This document shows positions 16,001 through 26,700 of a DNA stretch of 64,000 nt, piece after piece. The notes beneath the pieces are model-generated. The model was not told the DNA's origin, did no database searches, and worked only from the letters and a program-made list of their open reading frames with translations. The stretch comes from Lewinellaceae bacterium (GTDB lineage: Bacteria > Bacteroidota > Bacteroidia > Chitinophagales > Saprospiraceae): the NCBI GenBank assembly GCA_020636095.1, contig JACJYN010000003.1, forward strand, positions 1,240,001 through 1,304,000. The letters run 5' to 3'. Within the stretch, counting starts at the first letter, position 1. Every line of letters begins with the position of its first letter. Made by a program: the position numbers and the translations under genes.

Positions 16001-16730
16001 TCCTCCTTAAAAGATGTGTATTTACACAACAAGTTAGTATCATTAAGCTATATTGAGTAGTTCTTTAAACGCCCAGGCAAAAAACCTGTGTGGTTCAATC
16101 AACAACCTCAGTGTAAAATTACCTTACTCAACACTTTTTTAAGTTCAAGATGTCTGGCCTGTAAATATTCAGGATAGACATAATACCATTTCTCAGTCTT
16201 TTCTCAAATATGCACAAACATTCCTGAGTTTTCAACTCACCTCTTCCTGGGAGTCCTATCCCCCAGAATGGGTGTGCATTATATTTTCACATAAATGTGG
16301 TTTAACGATGACAAACACTAACAACACCAAGCACTACCGCCGTGCTGCTTCTGCTGTAGGCAGATGGCAGCGGCCCCATGCTCCACCCTTTTACTTCAAG
16401 CCTTTTAAACTACCAGGCTGCGACTCGCTATAGCTTGAATTTGAGCATTCAAGCGCTATAGCGCCAACCTGAATCCGGCATGGCTTAGTACCAATATGCC
16501 TAAGTCCTGCGGATGTTTACTACCTGAACAGGTTTGTCACCTGTTGCAGGCTAAATTCTTATTGTTTGTTTAACAAACTGATTACGCGAATTTGCGTGTG
16601 ATCATAATGATCAATTTATGCCCTGGGCTTATTGATCAGAAGGCAATATCATTAGATATTCCTCGTCCGGCAAAAGCACAATCCAATCGTTTCAGGAGAG
16701 CGAAATGGATTTACATACAATCAACAAATT
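16001..16730 (+). other. Long 5' leader of the giant adhesin transcript
   Basis: A+T-richer than the flanking genes and free of long frames. It holds a 41-codon ORF (16308-16433), a hairpin at 16425-16460 (GCTATAGC arms with CTTGAAT/ATTCAAG), the palindrome TGATCATAATGATCA at 16599-16613, and AGGAGAG at 16694-16700 just before a 20-codon ORF at 16705-16767 that overlaps the adhesin start. No known riboswitch fold is recognised. Confidence 0.5.
16308..16433 (+). CDS. Possible 41-residue leader peptide
   Basis: ATG to TAG ORF inside the leader, starting MTNTNNTKHYRRAASAVGRW and rich in Arg, Pro, Phe and aromatic residues. No clear ribosome-binding site, as is usual in Bacteroidota. Its stop lies in the loop-proximal arm of the 16425-16460 hairpin, a layout compatible with leader-peptide control. 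Could be chance. Confidence 0.3.
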   Translation: MTNTNNTKHYRRAASAVGRWQRPHAPPFYFKPFKLPGCDSL

Positions 16731-17747
16731 ATGGCACACATCTACTTCCTTACCCTTAAGAGAATAAGCCTCAAAACTTCTTATTCTGCGGCTCGTTCTA
16801 TCCATTTATTCTGCATGCTCGCTATCACCCTTATCGGCGCCCATACGGTTCGGGCCAGCGGCAATAATGCCGGCCCGGATACTTTGTTGGCCTATCCTGG
16901 GGTACATACCGCTCTTGCCCCCAATAGTGTCCGCAACTATACCTCTAGCTGGAGCCAAAGTAAGTCCTATGCCACCGGCTTTCGTTTCGCCGACGGCCCT
17001 GCCAGGGAGGATGCCAATGGCAGCGACATCCCGGATGGCGGCGAGCCGGGTATTCCCACCGTGATACAGCCTGTGGTCAACCTGGGCAACCTAACGAACT
17101 ACCTCTTCTTCTTTGCGAACGGGAGTTCGGACGCAAACTGGCAAGGCGCGACCAAAGGATTTGCCGGCGACGTTGCGGTGAATGGCATCCAGGCAGATGA
17201 ACGCACATCGGGTGGTGTGCCGTATGCCGGAACGATTTATACCAACGATAATACATTAAGCGCCTGGGCGGATATCGTCGACCAAAATGACCCATCACAG
17301 GTCAACCCGGCGCAGGCATTTGGCCAGACAAATCAAACATCCCGTATTTCCGGCCTCAATTCGGACCTGAATAGCGCTTTTGCACAAATCAATGCCCTAT
17401 CTCCTTCTGCCGGTTATTCCAGTGTGTCATCCACTTCATTGAACGGGTTAAATACGCAAAATTCAACACCGGAAACATTTGTTATCAATATCACCTCCGG
17501 CCTCCAGGTCTCAAGTAAAATCAATATCACCGGCGACGCAAACGATATCTTTATCCTTCGTTGGGATTCAGATGGGAACCCCAACAACGGATATCAGGGT
17601 GAGGTTAAATTCCAAAGTGGTGGCGCAATTGTACCATTGGGCGGCCTGAAACCCACCAACTTCATCAACGTAGCAGGAGCGATCAATTCCAGTGGGGGGG
17701 GGGAGCAATCCACCGTCCCCCTATCCTCAGGGGCCACGATACAATGA
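16731..17747 (+). CDS. Giant T9SS adhesin, N-terminal segment (ends by frameshift in G10 tract)
   Basis: 338 residues as written, of which the first about 321 are genuine. Residues 1-43 hold a signal peptide (FCMLAITLIGAHTVRA). The mature part is an all-beta extracellular domain with FVINITSGLQVSSKINITGD and DIFILRWDSDG. It resembles choice-of-anchor or ice-binding-like N-terminal modules of Bacteroidota surface proteins, but I cannot name the family. At 17694-17703 there is a run of ten G. Reading nine G instead gives SSGGGSNPPSPYPQGPRY and runs straight into the 17692-28809 frame; ten G sends this frame to a stop at 17747. So this and the next two entries are one gene of about 4,060 codons. 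Confidence 0.85.
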   Translation: MAHIYFLTLKRISLKTSYSAARSIHLFCMLAITLIGAHTVRASGNNAGPDTLLAYPGVHTALAPNSVRNYTSSWSQSKSYATGFRFADGPAREDANGSDIPDGGEPGIPTVIQPVVNLGNLTNYLFFFANGSSDANWQGATKGFAGDVAVNGIQADERTSGGVPYAGTIYTNDNTLSAWADIVDQNDPSQVNPAQAFGQTNQTSRISGLNSDLNSAFAQINALSPSAGYSSVSSTSLNGLNTQNSTPETFVINITSGLQVSSKINITGDANDIFILRWDSDGNPNNGYQGEVKFQSGGAIVPLGGLKPTNFINVAGAINSSGGGEQSTVPLSSGATIQ

Positions 17748-20700
17748 TGGCGCCGGCGCCCTGATTACCAATGGCAGTAATTTCAGCGGCGGAGGTTTTT
17801 TCACTGGCTATTGGCTGACTACGGGCGATCCTTCCAACGGAGAGAACCCGAGCCTGAGTAATGGCATCTTCGTAGGGGGCTGGTATACTACAGCCACCAA
17901 ATTTAGTTTGACTTCAGGAACCAGCGGGGTTTATGTATCCCCGGCGGTAGCAAGCATACCCTGCACTGCGACCATAACAGTGAATGCCGGCAATGATGTT
18001 TCATTCTGTGGAGGATCCAGCGCTACCTTAACTGCCACCGCCTCGGGCGGCGATGGCAACTATACCTATACCTGGGACAATGGCCTGGGCGCCGGCGCTT
18101 CCCACATCGTGAGCCCGGCTGTGACGACTACCTATACGGTGACCGTCACCGATGGCAACGGCTGTACCGATATCGACCAGGTGATGGTGATAGTGAATGA
18201 CAACCCTTCGGTCGGCGCCGGGGCGGATGTGTCCATCTGCCTGGGCGGTAGCACTACGCTTACGGCGACTGCCGCCGGTGGCGACGGCAACTACACCTTC
18301 ACCTGGGATAATGGCCTGGGAGATGGGGCTTCTCATACGGTCAGCCCGGCCGTAACGACTACTTACTCGGTTACGGTTACCGATGATAACGGCTGTACCG
18401 ATATCGATCAGGTAGTAGTAACGGTAAACAACAACCCAGTGGCGGATGCCGGAGCGGATGTCAGTATTTGCCTGGGCGGCAGCACCACCCTAACGGCTGC
18501 CGCCTCGGGAGGGGACGGCAACTATGCCTTTACCTGGGATAATAGCCTCGGCGCCGGCGCCTCTCATACCGTGAGCCCGGCTGTGACAACTACCTATTCT
18601 GTGACCGTTACCGACGGTAATGGCTGTATTGGCATCGGTCAGGTAATTGTCACTGTCAATGAAAACCCAACTGTTAATGCGGGCCCGGATATCACCATTT
18701 GTGAAGGCAGCAACACTACGCTCACGGCAACTGGCTCCGGTGGCGATGGCAACTATAGCTTTACCTGGGACAATGGCCTGGGCATTGGCGCTTCTCATAC
18801 GGTTAGCCCGGCTGTAACGACTACTTATACCGTCACCGTAACGGACGGAAACGGCTGCACCGATACCGATGTGGTAATCGTGACGGTCAATGGCCCCCCG
18901 ACGGTAAATGCCGGTCAGAACCAGGACATCTGCGAAGGAAGTACCCTACCATTGGCCGGTTCCATTGGCGGTAGTGCTACCAGCGCAACCTGGAGCACCA
19001 GCGGTGATGGCTTCTTCAATAACGCCGCCTTGTTAAACGCCATATATACCCCTGGCCCGGGCGATCTATCTGCCGGAACGGTAACTTTAACGCTGACGAC
19101 TAACGACCCCGTAGGCCCCTGCCTCGCAGCGTCCGATAATATTACCATTTCCATCAATGACGCCCCAATTGCCGACGCCGGTGATAACCAGTCTATATGT
19201 GAGACTGATGTGGCCAACCTGAATGGTTCATTTGGAGGTACGGCCACATCAGCCACCTGGAGTACCAATGGCGACGGCAGTTTTGATGATGTCAACTCGC
19301 TTACAACAACCTATACGCCAGGCTCCAATGATATCAATATCGGGCAAGTAACGTTGACCCTGACCACGAATGACCCGATCGGCCCTTGCCCGGCGGCTAC
19401 CAACGATCTGCTCATTACCATCTACGATGCGCCGCAGGTGGATGCCGGCCCCAACCAGCAAATCTGCGCCGGTGTTGGCGTTCAACTGAATGGCCTGATC
19501 GGCGGTAGCGCCACCAGCTCCACCTGGGTGACCAGTGGGGATGGAACTTTTGCCAATCCTAATGCCCTTTCAACGATATACACCCCTGGCCCCACGGATA
19601 TTTCTGTAGGCAGTGTAACGCTTGAGCTCTTTACCAATAATCCAGCCGGGCCCTGCCCCGCCGAAAGTGACCAACTGGTGATTATCATATTTAGAAATCC
19701 AACTGCCAATGCTGGCCTGGATCAGGATATCTGTGAAGATGAGGTGGCCAGTATTTCAGGTAGTGTTGCCGGCGGCGCTACTTCCGGTAGCTGGTCGACC
19801 AGTGGAGATGGTACATTCGGCAATGCCAATGCTTTAACGACTACCTACACCCCCGGCCCCAATGATATAACCGCCGGAACGGTGACCCTCACCCTGACCA
19901 CGGACGATCCCACTGGGCCCTGTACGCCGGGTTCCGATGATTTGATTCTTACCATTACTCCGGGTACGCCGACAGCAACTGTAGTCAATGGCACAGTCTG
20001 CAGTGAAAATAGCCCTTATACCTCCGCGACAGATAATGTGCTTGATCTCAATACCCTGATCACCAGTGGCCCGGCTACTGGTACCTGGGCCGATACCGAT
20101 AACAGTGGCGGGCTGTCCGGCTCTATATTCACCGCTACACTAGGCATGCAAGGCCAAACCTTCCAGTTTACCTACGCCATCCCTGGCGTAGATGGCCCGG
20201 GCAATGGCGCCTGCAACGATCAGGTTTATGTTATCGAGGTTACCGTCGAAGATTGCTTCGCCAGCATTGGTGATTATGTTTGGGAAGATACCAACGGCAA
20301 CGGCATCCAGGATGATGGCCCCACGGGCATTCCTGGTGTAACCGTTACCCTTACCGGCACCACCACCGTAGGTGGCTTGCCCATTAACGATAATACCACC
20401 ACCGACGCCAATGGCAATTACCAATTTACCCTCCTGCCTCCCGGCGATTATAAGCTGACCTTTGGTACGCCTGCCGGATATACCTTCACGAATCTGGATG
20501 CCGGTGGTGACGATACCACTGATAGTGACGCCGACCCCAATAACGGCGGTATGACTGTTTTTGAAAACCTCGTAGCGGGAGAAGATAATCCTGATTATGA
20601 TGCGGGTTTGGTTCAACCAGCCTTCATCGGCGACTTTGTCTGGCAAGACACCAACGGCAACGGCATCCAGGACGGCCGCGAGCCCGGCATCCCCGGTGTA

Positions 20701-23700
20701 ACAGTGAACCTATACGCCGATGCGAACCAGGACGGTGTTCCGGACGGAGCGCCGATAGCCACCGATGTGACGGATGCGAACGGAGAATACGGCTTCCCAG
20801 TCGATCCGGGCAGCTATGTAGTGGAGTTTGTCACCCCCGGCGGTTTCAACCCAACGGATGCCAACCAGGGCGGCGATGACACCATTGATAGTGATGCTGA
20901 TCCGGTAACGGGCCAAACCGGCATTATCACCTTGTCGAGTGGTGAGAATGACCCAACGAATGATGCCGGCTTCTACCAATTGATCGACCTGGAACTGGTG
21001 AAAACGGTCAACGACCCTGCTCCGAATGTAGGTGATGTAATTACCTTCATTCTTACACTGACGAACCAGGGCCCGAGTAATGCTACTGGTGTGTCAGTTG
21101 GAGACATAGTACCGAACGGCTATAGCGGGATCACGAATATCTCAGGCGGTGGTAACCTTTCTGGTAATGTTATCACTTGGAGTGGGTTGAACATAGCTAA
21201 CGGCAGCAGCATTATTCTGACGTTTGATGCCACGGTTGAAGACCTTGGTATTGGAGTGAATTACTTAAATGTAGCTCAGGTGACCGCTGCTGATCAATTT
21301 GATGTGGATAGTACACCAAATAATGGAGTAGACACGGACGGCGACGGTTCTGTCGTGAACGACCCGGGTGATGAGGATGACGGCGACGGGGCAGAAGTGT
21401 TACCGGAGAGCGCCGACCTGGAGCTGGTGAAAACAGTTAACAACACTACGCCGCTGGTAGGCGAGGTAGTCACGTTTACGATCACGGTTAGCAACCAGGG
21501 CCCGGACAATGCGACCAACGTAGCAGTCCAGGATGTGGTGCCGAACGGCTACTCTAACATTACGAACATCAACGGCTTCGGAGTACTGAGTGGCAGCACC
21601 ATTACCTGGAGCGGGCTGAACATCGCCGCAGGCGGCAGCGCCACGCTGACGTTCAATGCGACGGTAGGCGCCCCTGGCGCAGGTGTTAGCTACCTGAACG
21701 TAGCCCAGGTGACGGCCTCCGACCAGTTTGACCCGGATTCAACGCCTAACAATGATAACGGCGACCAGTCGGAAGACGATGAAGACAATGCGACAATAGC
21801 ACCGCAATCAGCGGACCTTGAGTTAGCCAAGACCGTGGACAACAGCAGCCCGAACGTGGGTGATGTTGTAACCTTCACGATCACGGTTAGCAACCAGGGC
21901 CCGAATGACGCAACTGGAGTAGCAGTTGAAGACTATATTCCGAATGGCTACAGTGGCATTACGAATATCTCCGGCGGCGGCACGTTCGCCGGCGGCACGG
22001 TAACGTGGAGTAACCTAAGCATTGCGGCGGGTAGCAGCGTGAGCCTGACGTTCCAAGCCACGGTGGAAGCACCGGGTACGGGCGTAAGCTTTGTGAACGT
22101 AGCGCAGGTGACGGCCTCCGACCAGTTCGACCCGGATTCTACGCCAAACAACGACAACGGCGACCAGTCGGAAGATGATGAAGACAATGCGACAATAGCA
22201 CCGCAATCAGCGGACCTTGAGTTAGCCAAGACCGTGGACAACAGCAGCCCGAACGTGGGTGATGTTGTAACCTTCACGATCACGGTTAGCAACCAGGGCC
22301 CGAATGACGCAACTGGAGTAGCAGTTGAAGACTATATTCCGAATGGCTACAGTGGCATTACGAATATCTCCGGCGGCGGCACGTTCGCCGGCGGCACGGT
22401 AACGTGGAGTAACCTAAGCATTGCGGCGGGTAGCAGCGTGAGCCTGACGTTCCAAGCCACGGTGGAAGCACCGGGTACGGGCGTAAGCTTTGTGAACGTA
22501 GCGCAGGTGACGGCCTCCGACCAGTTCGACCCGGATTCTACGCCAAACAACGACAACGGCGACCAGTCGGAAGATGATGAAGACAATGCGACAATAGCAC
22601 CGCAATCAGCGGACCTTGAGTTAGCCAAGACCGTGGACAACAGCAGCCCGAACGTGGGTGATGTTGTAACCTTCACGATCACGGTTAGCAACCAGGGCCC
22701 GAATGACGCAACTGGAGTAGCAGTTGAAGACTATATTCCGAATGGCTACAGTGGCATTACGAATATCTCCGGCGGCGGCACGTTCGCCGGCGGCACGGTA
22801 ACGTGGAGTAACCTAAGCATTGCGGCGGGTAGCAGCGTGAGCCTGACGTTCCAAGCCACGGTGGAAGCACCGGGTACGGGCGTAAGCTTTGTGAACGTAG
22901 CGCAGGTGACGGCCTCCGACCAGTTCGACCCGGATTCTACGCCAAACAACGACAACGGCGACCAGTCGGAAGATGATGAAGACAATGCGACAATAGCACC
23001 GCAATCAGCGGACCTTGAGTTAGCCAAGACCGTGGACAACAGCAGCCCGAACGTGGGTGATGTTGTAACCTTCACGATCACGGTTAGTAACCAGGGCCCG
23101 AATGACGCAACTGGAGTAGCAGTTGAAGACTATATTCCGAATGGCTACAGTGGCATTACGAATATCTCCGGCGGCGGCACGTTCGCCGGCGGCACGGTAA
23201 CGTGGAGTAACCTAAGCATTGCGGCGGGTAGCAGCGTGAGCCTGACGTTCCAAGCCACGGTGGAAGCACCGGGTACGGGCGTAAGCTTTGTGAACGTAGC
23301 GCAGGTGACGGCCTCCGACCAGTTCGACCCGGATAGTACGCCAAACAACGATAACGGAGACCAGTCGGAAGACGACGAAGACAATACGACAACCTCGCCG
23401 CAGCAGGCAGACCTGTCGTTGTCCAAGACGGCCAGCAACAGCACGCCGAATGTCGGCGATGTAGTCACCTTCACGATCACAGTCAGCAACCAGGGCCCGA
23501 GTGGCGCCACCGGCGTAGCAGTAGAAGACTACGTACCGAACGGCTACAGCGGCATCACGGCCATCAGCAACGGCGGCACGTTTGCCGGCGGCACGGTCAC
23601 GTGGAGCGGATTGAGCATTGCACCGGGCGGCAGCGTGAGCCTGACGTTCCAGGCCACGGTGGAAGCACCGGGTGCAGGCGTAAGCTTTGTGAACGTAGCG

Positions 23701-26700
23701 CAGGTAACGGCTTCCGACCAGGACGACCCGGATAGTACGCCAAACAACGATAACGGAGACCAGTCGGAAGACGACGAAGACAATACGACAACCTCGCCGC
23801 AGCAGGCAGACCTGTCGTTGTCCAAGACGGCCAGCAACAGCACGCCGAATGTCGGCGATGTAGTCACCTTCACGATCACAGTCAGCAACCAGGGCCCGAG
23901 CGGCGCCACCGGCGTAGCAGTAGAAGATTACGTCCCGAACGGCTACAGCGGCATCACGGCCATCAGCAACGGCGGCACGTTTGCCGGCGGCACGGTCACG
24001 TGGAGCGGATTGAGCATTGCACCGGGCGGCAGCGTGAGCCTGACGTTCCAGGCCACGGTGGAAGCACCGGGTGCAGGCGTAAGCTTTGTGAACGTAGCGC
24101 AGGTAACGGCTTCCGACCAGGACGACCCGGATAGTACGCCAAACAACGATAACGGAGACCAGTCGGAAGACGACGAAGACAATACGACAACCTCGCCGCA
24201 GCAGGCAGACCTGTCGTTGTCCAAGACGGCCAGCAACAGCACGCCGAATGTCGGCGATGTAGTCACCTTCACGATCACAGTCAGCAACCAGGGCCCGAGC
24301 GGCGCCACCGGCGTAGCAGTCGAGGATTACGTCCCGAACGGCTACAGCGGCATCACGGCCATCAGCAACGGCGGCACGTTTGCCGGCGGCACGGTCACGT
24401 GGAGCGGATTGAGCATTGCACCGGGCGGCAGCGTGAGCCTGACGTTCCAGGCCACGGTGGAAGCACCGGGTGCAGGCGTAAGCTTTGTGAACGTAGCGCA
24501 GGTAACGGCTTCCGACCAGGACGACCCGGATAGTACGCCAAACAACGATAACGGAGACCAGTCGGAAGACGACGAAGACAGCGAAGAGGTTAGCCCCAAT
24601 GCACTGATTGACCTGGAACTAAATAAGAGCGTGGACAATCAGCAACCGGGCGTTGGTAATCAAATCACTTTCACAATCACAGTAGCCAACCAGGGCCCAA
24701 GCCCGGCAACCGGTGTACTGGTGGAAGATCAACTTCCGAGTGGATTTACTTATTCCACGCACAGTGGAGGGGCTTATAACCCAGGCAACGGTATATGGAC
24801 TATTGGTACGCTGGCTGCCGGCCAGTCAGTTACCTTGACGATCACAGTTACGGTTAACCCTAATGGTGATTATGTAAACCTGGCGCAGGTAGTCGATGCC
24901 AATGAAAATGACATTGACTCTAACGTTGACAATGGGGTTGATACGGATGGTGACGGCAATGTACAAGACGATCCGGGTGACGAGGATGATGGCGATGGCG
25001 TTGTTATAGACGTGCTCTGTGAGATCATGGTTCAGGTAAGTAATATTGTCTGTAATGACAATGGTACCAGATCAAACCCGAATGATGACACCTATACCTT
25101 TAGTGTATTGGTTACAGGCACAGGAACGGGTAGCGGATGGGTAGATGCAGGAAACGGTGTCTCCGGGGCTTATGGACAGGCAGTGGCCTATGGGCCGTAT
25201 TCCATCACGGGTAATCCCACTGTGTTTATCACGGTGCGGGATGCTGAAGATGCGGGCTGTTTTGCCATTACTCAGGTACAGGCGCCGCCAAGCTGCTCTG
25301 ATGTTTGCCGTCTTACAGCCAGTCTGATCGGTACCCCGGTTTGTAACGATAATGGTACGCCGTTCGACTCCAGTGACGACACGTATACCTTCCAGTTGCA
25401 GGTGGTTGGAAACAATACCTCTGCTTCCGGCTGGATCACCAGCAACGGTATTACAGGGGCGTACAATGAGATTGTTTCCTTTGGGCCTTACCTGGTAAGC
25501 TCAGGCAATAGATTGGTTTCGATCTATGACCAGGGCGACCCGAATTGCAATACATTTATTCAGGTACAGGCGCCGGCTACTTGCTCAGGCCAATGCCTCA
25601 TTTCAGCTGAAGTCATCGGCAGGCCTTGTGATGACAATGGCACGCCGTTTGACCCGACAGATGACAGCTACTTCGTAGTTGTGTATGTAGAAGGCGCGAA
25701 TACCGGAAGCAACTGGATAGCCAGTACGGGTGTTGAAGGGCCGTACAACAATTATGTTGCCTTCGGGCCATACCCAATCACTACTGACATGGTGAGCTTC
25801 ACCTTCACGGATAGTGAAGACCCAAGCTGCACCACTTCCGTTACTGCCTTCGCGCCACCGCCTTGTTCCTTCCAGTGTGACCTGGAGGTGGATGTCCTGG
25901 GAACGAACTGTAACGACAACGGCACGCCCACGAACCCGGATGACGATACCTTCACCTTCAATGTGGTGGTTACCGGTACCAACATCGGCAATGGATGGCG
26001 GCAGGTATTCTACAACGGCAGCCTCGGCCCAGTCCGCCCCTACGGCGTACCGGTAACGGTAGGCCCCTATCCGGTCAGTGGAGGAGATGTAAATATCCGC
26101 ATTCGCGATATTTCGGATTCAGGATGCCAGGAGGTGTTTACCGTAACGGCGCCGGAATCTTGTTCGGATGCCTGCGATATAACAGCAACCGCCAGCGCGG
26201 CCAGTTGCGATGACAATGGCACACAGAGCAATCCGGACGACGATACCTACCGCTTCGAGTTGACCGTAACCGGTGTCAACGTAAGCGGTGGCTGGACGGC
26301 TACGGTGAATGGCCAACCAATCAGTGGTAGTTATAACGTACCGGTACTGGTCAGTGGCCTGCTCATCACCGATGGAGATGCAACGATCGATGATATTACA
26401 GATAACCAAAACGCAACCTGTGTGGCGCCTGCTGTAACCGTGGCTGCTCCGGCGTCTTGCTCTAATGTTTGTACCCTGGTGGCAACGGCAACCGCCAGCG
26501 CATGTGATGATAACGGCACGCCAGCTGATCCATCGGATGACGTTTACCGTGTTACCCTAAACATTACAGGCCAGAATACGGGCTGTACGAACTGGACGGC
26601 GCTTGTAAATGGAATTCTGCGTTCCGGTACGGTCGGCCAGCCGATCGTAATCGGCGGCATCCCCGCCGGGCAGGATGCAGTAATAACGGATATCCAATGT

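Noticed and set aside
17692..17747. Programmed ribosomal frameshift at the G10 tract
   Set aside because: A simple one-base homopolymer difference explains the frames; no downstream pseudoknot or stimulator was evident, so slippage at DNA level or sequencing error is more likely.
21294..24638. Minus-strand ORFs repeated every 399 bp
   Set aside because: Reverse-strand shadows of the tandem DUF11 units.
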